5,049 nucleotides of DNA, from positions 1 to 5,049 of the forward strand of contig JAKONS010000034.1 in NCBI GenBank assembly GCA_022701845.1, given 5' to 3'. The notes under the pieces were generated by a model that saw only the letters and a list, made by a program, of their open reading frames with translations, did no database searches and was not told the origin of the DNA. A program made the translations under genes and the position numbers. The stretch is from Burkholderiaceae bacterium. Lineage in GTDB: Bacteria; Pseudomonadota; Gammaproteobacteria; Burkholderiales; Burkholderiaceae. This document shows positions 1 through 5,049 of the stretch, one piece after another (within the stretch, counting starts at the first letter, position 1; each line of letters starts with the position of its first letter).

Positions 1-1083
1 GTCGCGGGCCATGGGCAACCCGACCCCACCCCTGCGCTCGAGCAGTTGTACCGCGGCTTCGAACGGGAGCTGCTGGTGCCGCTGTGGACCGAGATCGGCG
101 ACCTGATGCCCCGGCATCCCAAGTCCAAGGCCGTGCCGCACCTGTGGCGCTGGGAGAAGCTGTTGGCGCTCGCTGCACAGGCCGGTGAGATCGTGCCGGT
201 GGGCCGTGGTGGCGAGCGCCGCGCCATCGCGCTGGCCAATCCCGCACTGGGCGGCCGGCCCTTTGCCACGCCCACGCTGTGGGCCGCCATCCAATACCTG
301 ATGCCGGGCGAGGACGCGCCTGAGCACCGCCACACGCAGCATGCCTTCCGCTTCGTGGTGGAGGGCGAGGGCGTGTGGACGGTGGTCAATGGCGACGCCG
401 TGCGCATGTCGCGCGGCGACTTCCTGCCGCAGGCCGGCTGGAACTGGCATGCCCACCACAACGCCGCCACCGCGCCGATGGCATGGATCGACGGCCTGGA
501 CATCCCGTTCTCGTACTACACCGAGAGCCAGTTCTTCGAAGTGGGTCGCGAGAGGATCACCCCGGCCGAGCGCAGCACCGCCGAGCGTTCCTACTCCGAG
601 CGTCTGTGGGGTCACCCCGGCCTGCGTCCGGTTTCCAGCATGGCGGCGCAGCCTGCCACGCCACTGTTGGCCTATCGCTGGGTCGACACCGACCGGGCGC
701 TGGCCGACCAGTTGGCTTTGGAGGCCGAAGGCCAAGCCGGCACGCTGAGCCCTGGCCACGCGGCCGTGCGGTTCACCAACCCGACCACCGGAGGCGATGT
801 GTTACCGACGATGCGCACCGAAATGCACCGTGTGCGCGCCGGTGCCGCCACGCGGGTGCATCGCGAGGTGGGCTCATCCGTGTTTCAGGTCTTCGACGGT
901 GGTGGCACCGTCACTGTGGGCGAGCGCACTTGGCAGGTGACCCGCGGCGATCTGTTCGTCGTGCCTTCGTGGCAGCCGTTCTCGGCCCAGGCCGGGACAA
1001 GCAACGTGCTGGACCTGTTCCGCTTCGGCGATGCGCCGATCTTCGAGGCCCTGCACGTCCACCGTGCCGAAGCCGTCCGCTGA
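1..1083 (+). CDS. nagI: Gentisate 1,2-dioxygenase, 5'-truncated by window edge
   Basis: This cytoplasmic Fe(II) bicupin dioxygenase opens the gentisate ring to give maleylpyruvate. The frame is open from base 1. A TTG at 46 is an unlikely start, because the residues before it (TPALEQLYRGFE) match the usual family N-terminus, so the true start lies upstream; 360 residues are visible, against roughly 350-370 for the family. The N-terminal cupin carries PEHRHTQHAFRFVVEGEG. Its two histidines (codons at 325 and 331) and a third in GWNWHAHH (codon at 448) are spaced 2 and 41 residues apart, like the three iron ligands known in the family. HPKSKAVPH, VPVGRGGERRA, AWIDGLDIPF, NPTTGGD and FVVPSW are also typical of NagI. 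The C-terminal cupin lacks the full histidine set, as expected. Bug and nagL follow on the same strand. Salicylate 1,2-dioxygenase and 1-hydroxy-2-naphthoate dioxygenase are relatives, but the motifs and the nagL neighbour favour gentisate. Confidence 0.93.
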   Translation, partial: VAGHGQPDPTPALEQLYRGFERELLVPLWTEIGDLMPRHPKSKAVPHLWRWEKLLALAAQAGEIVPVGRGGERRAIALANPALGGRPFATPTLWAAIQYLMPGEDAPEHRHTQHAFRFVVEGEGVWTVVNGDAVRMSRGDFLPQAGWNWHAHHNAATAPMAWIDGLDIPFSYYTESQFFEVGRERITPAERSTAERSYSERLWGHPGLRPVSSMAAQPATPLLAYRWVDTDRALADQLALEAEGQAGTLSPGHAAVRFTNPTTGGDVLPTMRTEMHRVRAGAATRVHREVGSSVFQVFDGGGTVTVGERTWQVTRGDLFVVPSWQPFSAQAGTSNVLDLFRFGDAPIFEALHVHRAEAVR

Positions 1084-1085
1084 CC

Positions 1086-1101
1086 GCGCTGTCCGCAGCG
1101 C
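1086..1101 (+). other. Small GC-rich hairpin just after nagI
   Basis: A perfect 6-bp stem (GCGCTG / CAGCGC) with a 4-base loop starts two bases after the nagI stop codon. Only three T residues follow, slightly downstream, so it is not a convincing intrinsic terminator. It could stabilise the nagI mRNA end or cause partial attenuation before the Bug gene, or it could be chance in GC-rich DNA. The rest of the 84-base gap holds a second weak inverted repeat at 1126-1141 (CGAAC / GTTCG, 6-base spacer) and no recognisable promoter. Confidence 0.2.
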
Positions 1102-1167
1102 TCCGTTTGCCCAGCCAGTCCTTTTCGAACGGTCGAGTTCGGCCGCTCCGTCAAGAAAGTCACAGCC

Positions 1168-2169
1168 ATGCGCTCCTTCATTCGTTCACGTCCGTATTCC
1201 CGCGCCACACCGCTCTGTGCCCTGGTTCTGATGGGGGCTGCTTGGCTGCCCAGCGCCATGGCTCAGACCTATCCAGCCAAGCCGGTGCGTTCGGTGGCCC
1301 CGTACTCTCCCGGCAGCGAGCCCGACGCAGTCATGCGCATCCTCAGCGAGCGCTTGTCGCGCGACTGGGGCCAGCAGCTCGTGGTCGACAACAAGCCGGG
1401 TGCCAATGGCTTCATCGCCATCAGCGACGCCAAGCGTGCAGCGCCTGACGGCTACACGGTGCTGCAGGTGGACAACACGCACATGGCCCTGGCACCCCAC
1501 CTGTTCAAGCAGTTGCCCTACGACCCGTTGAAGGACTTCGAGCCGTTAGCCCCGGTCTACTTCACGAACTTCTTCGTGGTCGTTGCGGCCAATTCGCCGT
1601 GGAAGGATGTGGGTGACCTGATCAAGGCCGCCAGGGCGGCGCCCGGCGACATCACCTATGGTTCCTGGGGCGTCGGCAGCGTGGCGCACGTCGGTGCGTC
1701 CATGTTCGAAACCGCGACGGGTACCAGGATGACGCATGTGCCGTTCAAGGACATGGGCAACGTCTACACCTCGGTGGCCACTGGCGACATCAAGTGGGCT
1801 TTCGGCACGGCGGCCACCGCCGGGCCGATGTTCCAAGCCAAGAAGGTCAAGTTCCTGGCGCTCGCCGCTCCCAAGCGCTTGGCGGGCTACACCGATGTGC
1901 CCACGGTCGGCGAGGCGGGCGGCCCCGCCGGGTTCGAGGTCAAGACCTGGGTCGGACTTTTTGCGCCCATCGGCACTCCGAAGGCAGCGATCGACAAGAT
2001 CAATGCCGACGTCGGCAAGGTGCTGATGACCGCCGACGTCAAGGATCGCCTGGCGACGTTTGGCTTCGAGCCCTACATCGGCCCGCCGAGCGAACTCACC
2101 AAAGCCATGGAACGCGACTCGCGCAAGTTCGGCGACGTCGTCAAGCGCGCCCAGATTTCCCTCGATTGA
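1168..2169 (+). CDS. Bug/TctC-family periplasmic solute-binding protein
   Basis: This is probably the extracytoplasmic receptor of a tripartite tricarboxylate-type transporter, which hands a carboxylate to a TctA/TctB membrane pair. Its 333 residues are a normal length. The N-terminus is a Sec signal peptide: several Arg, a hydrophobic core (about residues 15-28), then an AxA site (A30-M31-A32) with predicted cleavage before Q33. The mature protein starts QTYPAKPVR, as most Bug proteins do. Family signatures are PGSEPD (48-53, the usual PGGxxD loop with Ser for the second Gly), NKPGANG (75-81), PDGYTVL (93-99), YDPLKDF (118-124), HVPFKD (190-195) and DVPTVGEAG (243-251). The ATG has a weak upstream AAGAAAG (1153-1159). 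No TctA or TctB gene is in view. Lying between nagI and nagL suggests an aromatic-acid ligand such as gentisate, salicylate or 3-hydroxybenzoate, by analogy with TphC of terephthalate uptake. The ligand is inference; the family is secure. Confidence 0.92.
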   Translation: MRSFIRSRPYSRATPLCALVLMGAAWLPSAMAQTYPAKPVRSVAPYSPGSEPDAVMRILSERLSRDWGQQLVVDNKPGANGFIAISDAKRAAPDGYTVLQVDNTHMALAPHLFKQLPYDPLKDFEPLAPVYFTNFFVVVAANSPWKDVGDLIKAARAAPGDITYGSWGVGSVAHVGASMFETATGTRMTHVPFKDMGNVYTSVATGDIKWAFGTAATAGPMFQAKKVKFLALAAPKRLAGYTDVPTVGEAGGPAGFEVKTWVGLFAPIGTPKAAIDKINADVGKVLMTADVKDRLATFGFEPYIGPPSELTKAMERDSRKFGDVVKRAQISLD

Positions 2170-2171
2170 TC

Positions 2172-2813
2172 ATGAAGCTCTACACATTCTTTCGCAGTGG
2201 CACCTCGCACCGGTTGCGCATCGCGCTGAACCTGAAGGGGCTCTCTCACGAGCAGGTGGCCATTGATCTGCGACGCGAGGAGCATCTCTCCGATGCCTTC
2301 AAGGCAATCAACCCGCAGCAATTCGTGCCGGTGCTCGACGTCGACGGCCACCTCATGACGCAATCGCCGGCGATCATCGAGTGGCTCGAGGAACGCCATC
2401 CGAGCCCACCGCTGCTGCCGGTCGATGCCGGCGAGCGTGCAAAGGTCCGGGCGCTCGCCGCTGTCGTGGGCTGCGACATCCACCCGATCAACAACCGGCG
2501 CATCCTGGAGGCGCTGCGGCACCGCTTCGGAGCGGACGAAGCGGCGGTGAACGATTGGTGCGGTACCTGGATCGGCGCGGGCTTCGATGCCATCGAGGCC
2601 CTTCTCACGCACGATCAGCGGCGCTGCGATTTCTGCTTCGGCACCATGCCCACGCTGGCCGATGTCTACCTGATACCGCAGGTGGAGGGTGCACGCCGAT
2701 TCAAGGTGGACATCGCGCGGTGGCCGCGCATCCAGGCGGTGGACGCGGTTTGCATGCAGCTGGAGGCTTTCCGCATGGCGGCGCCGAGCACGCAGCCCGA
2801 CGCTGCGAGCTAA
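2172..2813 (+). CDS. nagL: Maleylpyruvate isomerase, glutathione-dependent (zeta-class GST)
   Basis: This cytoplasmic enzyme isomerises maleylpyruvate (the NagI product) to fumarylpyruvate using glutathione as cofactor. Its 213 residues match NagL of Ralstonia sp. U2 (about 212). An N-terminal thioredoxin-like domain (about 1-80) holds FFRSGTSHRLRIALNLKG, with R8-S9-G10-T11-S12 at the active-site position, the cis-proline segment FVPVL (P53) and glutathione-binding Q64-S65. The helical C-terminal domain has CDIHPINNRR (101-110), NDWC (127-130), PTLADVYLIPQ (160-170) and ARRFKVD (174-180). R8, R110 and R176 coincide with arginines I recall as substrate-binding in NagL. The ATG lies 2 bases after the Bug stop with no purine-rich Shine-Dalgarno sequence, so translational coupling is likely. 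Maleylacetoacetate isomerase (MaiA) is the closest alternative, but the SGTSHR motif and the gentisate context favour NagL. Confidence 0.93.
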   Translation: MKLYTFFRSGTSHRLRIALNLKGLSHEQVAIDLRREEHLSDAFKAINPQQFVPVLDVDGHLMTQSPAIIEWLEERHPSPPLLPVDAGERAKVRALAAVVGCDIHPINNRRILEALRHRFGADEAAVNDWCGTWIGAGFDAIEALLTHDQRRCDFCFGTMPTLADVYLIPQVEGARRFKVDIARWPRIQAVDAVCMQLEAFRMAAPSTQPDAAS

Positions 2814-2816
2814 GCT

Positions 2817-3803
2817 TCAGTCGCCTTGCAGGTAGAACGCGTCTGCATGAATGTGCGCCGCTTCCAGGCCCAAACCCATCGCCACCAGCGTGGTGGTCTC
2901 GACCATCGGCGGCGAGCCGCACAAGTAGGCATGCCAGCCGCGCAGGCTGGCGTGGTCCTGCGCGATGGCCTGGGTGACCAGTCCGCGGCGCTGGGTCGCA
3001 GGGTCCGCGCCCGACGCCACCACCACGTGCACCCGCAGGGCACGATGCACACGCTGCAGCTGCTCCAGCCAAGCCAAGCCATAGAGTTCACGTGCGGAGC
3101 GCAAGCCAAAGTACAGGTGAATAGGGTTGGGCATGCCAACGGCCACGGCACCACGTACCACCGACAGAACTGGCGCCAGTCCGGAGCCACCGGCCACGCA
3201 CAGCAACGGCCCGGTGTGGTGCTGGCGCAGATAGGCGGCACCCAGCGGGCCGCTGACCTTGACGGCATCCCCTACCTTGAGCTGCCCGGCGATGTAGCTG
3301 CTGACCCGGCCCTTGGGCACCAGCTGTATGTGAAATTCGAGCAGCTCATCGCCTGGCAGGCCGGCCATCGAGTACGGCCGCGCATGCGTCGGCGTGAATG
3401 CGATTTGAGCGTACTGTCCAGGTGAGAATGCAATGGGTTTGGCGGGCTTGAGCAACAAGCGCTGGATGTCGGCGGCCAGCGTCTCGATGCCGACCACCGT
3501 GGCTTTGGCCACGCGCGCCCGATGCACGATGGCGTCTCCGGGTTCGGGCACCTCGATCGTGCACGGCTCGGTGATGTAGGTCTGGCAGGCCAGCACGGTG
3601 CTGTCCATCGCATCCAACGGGCGCTGCTGCTCGCCGCCGCCGTCGAGCACCTCGCCATTGAGCACACGGCAGCGGCAGATGCCGCAGCGGCCCGACAGAC
3701 ACGAGTACGACATCGGCACCTGCGCCGCGCGCAGCGCTTCGAGCAGGTTCACGCCCGGTGTGACCCGGATCGTGCGGTTGAGCGGCTGAACGAGGATGTC
3801 CAT
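2817..3803 (-). CDS. nagAa: NagAa-type ferredoxin reductase of a ring-hydroxylating oxygenase
   Basis: This iron-sulfur flavoprotein moves electrons from NAD(P)H through FAD and a plant-type [2Fe-2S] centre to a ferredoxin that feeds an aromatic-ring oxygenase. In the nag system NagAa serves both naphthalene dioxygenase and salicylate 5-hydroxylase. The 328 residues equal the NahAa/NagAa length. The N-terminal ferredoxin domain (1-90) has cluster ligands C35, C40, C43 and C73 in YSCLSGRCGICRC and VLACQ. The FAD domain has RPYSMAG (142-148) and SGPLGAAYLR (184-193). The NAD domain has CVAGGSGLAPVLS (202-214), YLCGSPPMV (293-301) and the C-terminal HADAFY (319-324). MDILVQPLN aligns with the start of NagAa, which fixes the start, yet the 20 bases before it are pyrimidine-rich with no evident ribosome-binding site. 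Unusually, no oxygenase or ferredoxin gene follows: it ends 3 bases from the convergent nagL. Its physiological oxygenase is unknown. Confidence 0.9.
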   Translation of the reverse strand: MDILVQPLNRTIRVTPGVNLLEALRAAQVPMSYSCLSGRCGICRCRVLNGEVLDGGGEQQRPLDAMDSTVLACQTYITEPCTIEVPEPGDAIVHRARVAKATVVGIETLAADIQRLLLKPAKPIAFSPGQYAQIAFTPTHARPYSMAGLPGDELLEFHIQLVPKGRVSSYIAGQLKVGDAVKVSGPLGAAYLRQHHTGPLLCVAGGSGLAPVLSVVRGAVAVGMPNPIHLYFGLRSARELYGLAWLEQLQRVHRALRVHVVVASGADPATQRRGLVTQAIAQDHASLRGWHAYLCGSPPMVETTTLVAMGLGLEAAHIHADAFYLQGD

Positions 3804-3898
3804 GACGGGGCTGGAAGAGGCTGCCGCAATTGTGCCGACGAATCACTCGCTGCAATACCATTGACCGTTCGTATCATTCAAGATGATGGAGTGCATCG
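3804..3898. promoter_or_regulatory. Divergent nagAa / regulator control region
   Basis: This 95-base gap between two start codons pointing away from each other must hold both 5' control regions. For the leftward gene, a tentative promoter is TTGCAG (complement of 3850-3855) and CACAAT (complement of 3829-3834), spaced 15 bases apart, which is short and weak, as expected for an activator-dependent promoter. For the rightward gene, GGAG at 3888-3891 lies 7 bases before its ATG and is a plausible ribosome-binding site; TTGACC at 3861-3866 resembles a -35 element but no good -10 follows. NahR and NagR proteins normally bind such divergent regions upstream of the structural-gene promoter and activate it when salicylate is present. 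The promoter elements are my reading by eye. Confidence 0.55.
3873..3887. promoter_or_regulatory. Candidate LysR-type operator (T-N11-A palindrome)
   Basis: ATCAT-TCAAG-ATGAT is a perfect 5-bp inverted repeat with a 5-base spacer and fits the LysR-type T-N11-A box (T3874, A3886). The overlapping stretch from 3876 (ATTCAAGATGATG) partly resembles the ATTCA-rich recognition sequence I recall for NahR. It lies about 55-65 bases upstream of the transcription start implied by the tentative leftward promoter, a normal activation distance, and only 11 bases before the regulator's start codon, so binding could also repress the regulator's own expression. The symmetry is seen directly; the role is inferred. 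Confidence 0.45.
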
Positions 3899-4822
3899 AT
3901 GGAACTGTCCGAGATCGACCTGAATCTGCTGGTGCTCTTCCATCACCTCATGGTCGAGCGTCGCGTCTCCAAGGTGGCCGAGAACATGGGGCTGACGCAG
4001 CCGGCCGTGAGCAACGCGCTGGCCAAGCTGCGCCGCATCTTCGGCGACGAACTGTTTCTGCGCACCGCTGGCGGCATGGTGCCCACGCCATTCGCCGAGC
4101 AGTTGGGCGAGCCTGTGGGTTATGCGCTGGGCATGATTCACAGCGGACTGAACCAGCGTATTCAATTCGAGCCTGCAACGCTGAAGCGTACGGTGACCAT
4201 TGGCATGACCGATATCGGGGAGATCGTTTTCCTGCCGGCCCTGATCGAACGTCTGGGCCGCGAGGCGCCCGGCGTGACACTGAACACCGTGCGCAACAAC
4301 GCGACCAACCTGCGCGACGACATGGAAGCAGGCAAGGTTGACATCGCCATCGGCCTGCTACCGCAGCTCAGAGCCGGGTTCTTCCAGCGCCGGCTCTTCC
4401 GTCAGCGCTACGTCTGCCTTTTCCGCCGGGGCCACGCGCTGGACCACCCGAAGTTGACGCTCGCCGACTTCAAGGCGGCCGAGCACTTGGTGATCGTGTC
4501 CGCGGGCACGGGGCATGGCAAGGTGGACGAGCTGATCCACAAAGTCGGCATCGGTCGGCTCGTGCGTTTGAGCGTGCCGCACTTCGTGAGTGTGGGGCAC
4601 ATCCTGCAGAGCACCGCGCTGGTGGCCACGGTGCCCGAACGTCTGGCACTCAAGCTGGTTGAACCCTTCGGCTTGACGCTGCGCACGCACCCGATCAAGC
4701 TGCCCGATGCGCCCATCCACGTGTTCTGGCATGCCAAGGTGAACCGTGAGCCGGTGAACCAGTGGTTACGGAGCATCGTCTTCGAATTGTTCGGATCCGA
4801 CCAGCCATCCGCCGGCAAGTAG
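3899..4822 (+). CDS. nagR: NahR/NagR-type LysR transcriptional regulator
   Basis: This LysR-family activator probably responds to salicylate or a related aromatic acid. The 307 residues align without gaps to NahR/NagR/DntR as I recall them. The N-terminal winged helix-turn-helix (1-60) has MELSEIDLNLL, the recognition segment GLTQPAVSNALAKLR (31-45) and ELFLRT (51-56). The effector domain has MTDIGEI (103-109), GLLPQLRAGFFQRRLFR (152-168), AGTGHG (202-207), VPHFVSVGHILQST (226-239), ATVPERLA (243-250) and FWHAK (276-280), all hallmarks of this subgroup. T104 and H206, thought to contact the ligand in DntR, and R132 and R248, linked to effector response in NahR, are kept. Position 116 is Ile (Met in NahR) and 169 is Gln (Asn in NahR, His in NagR/DntR). 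GGAG lies 7 bases before the ATG. Divergence from a NagAa gene reproduces the classical nagR/nagAa pairing. The family is secure; the effector is inferred. Confidence 0.9.
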   Translation: MELSEIDLNLLVLFHHLMVERRVSKVAENMGLTQPAVSNALAKLRRIFGDELFLRTAGGMVPTPFAEQLGEPVGYALGMIHSGLNQRIQFEPATLKRTVTIGMTDIGEIVFLPALIERLGREAPGVTLNTVRNNATNLRDDMEAGKVDIAIGLLPQLRAGFFQRRLFRQRYVCLFRRGHALDHPKLTLADFKAAEHLVIVSAGTGHGKVDELIHKVGIGRLVRLSVPHFVSVGHILQSTALVATVPERLALKLVEPFGLTLRTHPIKLPDAPIHVFWHAKVNREPVNQWLRSIVFELFGSDQPSAGK

Positions 4823-4850
4823 ACCGACAAGTGCTGCCCCATGTGGACAC

Positions 4851-4872
4851 ACGCACCGGCTCATCGGTGTGT
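4851..4872 (+). terminator. Weak hairpin after the regulator gene
   Basis: An 8-bp stem with one G-U pair (ACGCACCG / CGGTGTGT, 6-base loop) lies 28 bases after the regulator's stop codon. An alternative 7-bp stem pairs GACACAC (4846-4852) with GTGTGTC (4867-4873). No run of T follows, so it is not a standard intrinsic terminator; it may mark the transcript end or be chance. Confidence 0.25.
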
Positions 4873-4904
4873 CGTTCGCGTCAGGGGCATGCCTCGGCCT
4901 GGGT

Positions 4905-4938
4905 GCGAGCCACGCGGCGGTGGACGCGGGCCACGCGG
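4905..4938. repeat. 13-base direct repeat, 21-base period
   Basis: GCGAGCCACGCGG (4905-4917) recurs as GCGGGCCACGCGG (4926-4938), 12 of 13 identical with an identical 9-base core, GCCACGCGG. The 21-base spacing is about two helical turns, as for paired protein-binding sites, and it lies just upstream of an AGGAGG and a candidate start codon. GC-rich chance similarity is possible. Confidence 0.35.
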
Positions 4939-4960
4939 TCACAGGAGGTTTATCGGAACG

Positions 4961-5049
4961 ATGAGCGTGCCGTTTCGATATGCACCGCAGCCATCGACGA
5001 CGAGAACGAAGATCGTGGTCGATCGACCAACGAAGGCCGCCTGCGCACA
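4961..5049 (+). CDS. Possible 5' end of an unrecognised gene
   Basis: An ATG at 4961 opens a frame that runs to the window edge (29 full codons, beginning MSVPFRYAPQPSTTRTK). A perfect AGGAGG lies at 4943-4948, although the 12-base spacing is longer than usual. I do not recognise the peptide, and no domain, signal sequence or membrane segment can be judged from it. The same frame is open back to the regulator's stop codon (another ATG at 4841), so openness alone is weak evidence in this GC-rich DNA. A reverse-strand gene end is also possible: the complement of 5049-4942 reads as an open frame ending in a TGA. Treat it as a candidate only. Confidence 0.2.
   Translation, partial: MSVPFRYAPQPSTTRTKIVVDRPTKAACA

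Noticed and set aside
46..48. TTG as the start of the gentisate dioxygenase
   Set aside because: The residues encoded before it match the family N-terminus and the frame is open to base 1, so the gene starts outside the window.
375..1448. Long 357-codon open frame overlapping nagI and the Bug gene
   Set aside because: It runs out of frame through two clearly recognisable genes, is rich in Arg, Pro and Ala, and has no recognisable motif; it is a GC-bias shadow.
1794..2171. Upstream extension of the nagL frame into the Bug gene
   Set aside because: The nagL protein family begins at the ATG at 2172; the upstream part is an out-of-frame reading of Bug.
2073..2612. Reverse-strand open frame of 179 codons across the Bug-nagL junction
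   Set aside because: It lies antisense to well-supported genes and has no recognisable domain; it is a codon-bias shadow.
3853..3862. CAAT-ACC-ATTG short palindrome in the divergent region as a second operator
   Set aside because: Only 4-bp arms that do not extend; too short to separate from chance.
1..5049. CRISPR array, tRNA, rRNA or insertion sequence
   Set aside because: I saw no regularly spaced repeat series, no transposase-like frame and no structured RNA sequence that I recognise on either strand.

Overview
The window looks like part of an aromatic-acid catabolic locus of a high-GC betaproteobacterium, most likely Burkholderiales and perhaps Comamonadaceae. That guess rests on three things: strongly GC-biased third codon positions, a Bug/TctC-type binding protein inside a catabolic operon, and close resemblance of four genes to the nag (naphthalene via salicylate and gentisate) genes known from Ralstonia sp. 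U2 and Polaromonas. Taxonomy is inference; no rRNA or marker gene is present.

Layout. Bases 1-2813 hold a rightward set: gentisate 1,2-dioxygenase (nagI, 5' end outside the window), a periplasmic Bug/TctC solute-binding protein, and glutathione-dependent maleylpyruvate isomerase (nagL), which starts 2 bases after the Bug stop codon. Three bases further on, tail to tail, is a leftward gene (2817-3803) for a NagAa-type iron-sulfur flavoprotein reductase. A 95-base divergent intergenic region follows, with a LysR-type palindrome. Next is a rightward NahR/NagR-type LysR regulator (3899-4822). The last 227 bases hold a possible hairpin, a 13-base direct repeat and perhaps the start of another gene that I do not recognise.

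How the genes work together. A salicylate 5-hydroxylase or naphthalene-dioxygenase type oxygenase would receive electrons from NADH through the NagAa-like reductase and a ferredoxin; neither oxygenase nor ferredoxin is in view. The resulting gentisate would be opened by NagI to maleylpyruvate and isomerised by NagL to fumarylpyruvate. The next enzyme, fumarylpyruvate hydrolase (NagK), is not in the window, and the Bug gene occupies the slot where nagK sits in the classical nagI-nagK-nagL order. The regulator probably senses salicylate or a related acid and controls the divergent reductase gene, and possibly other genes.

No clearly novel system is visible. The unusual points are the rearranged nag architecture (a reductase gene without oxygenase neighbours, convergent with the gentisate genes), the embedded transport receptor, and substitutions in the regulator at two positions linked to effector recognition.
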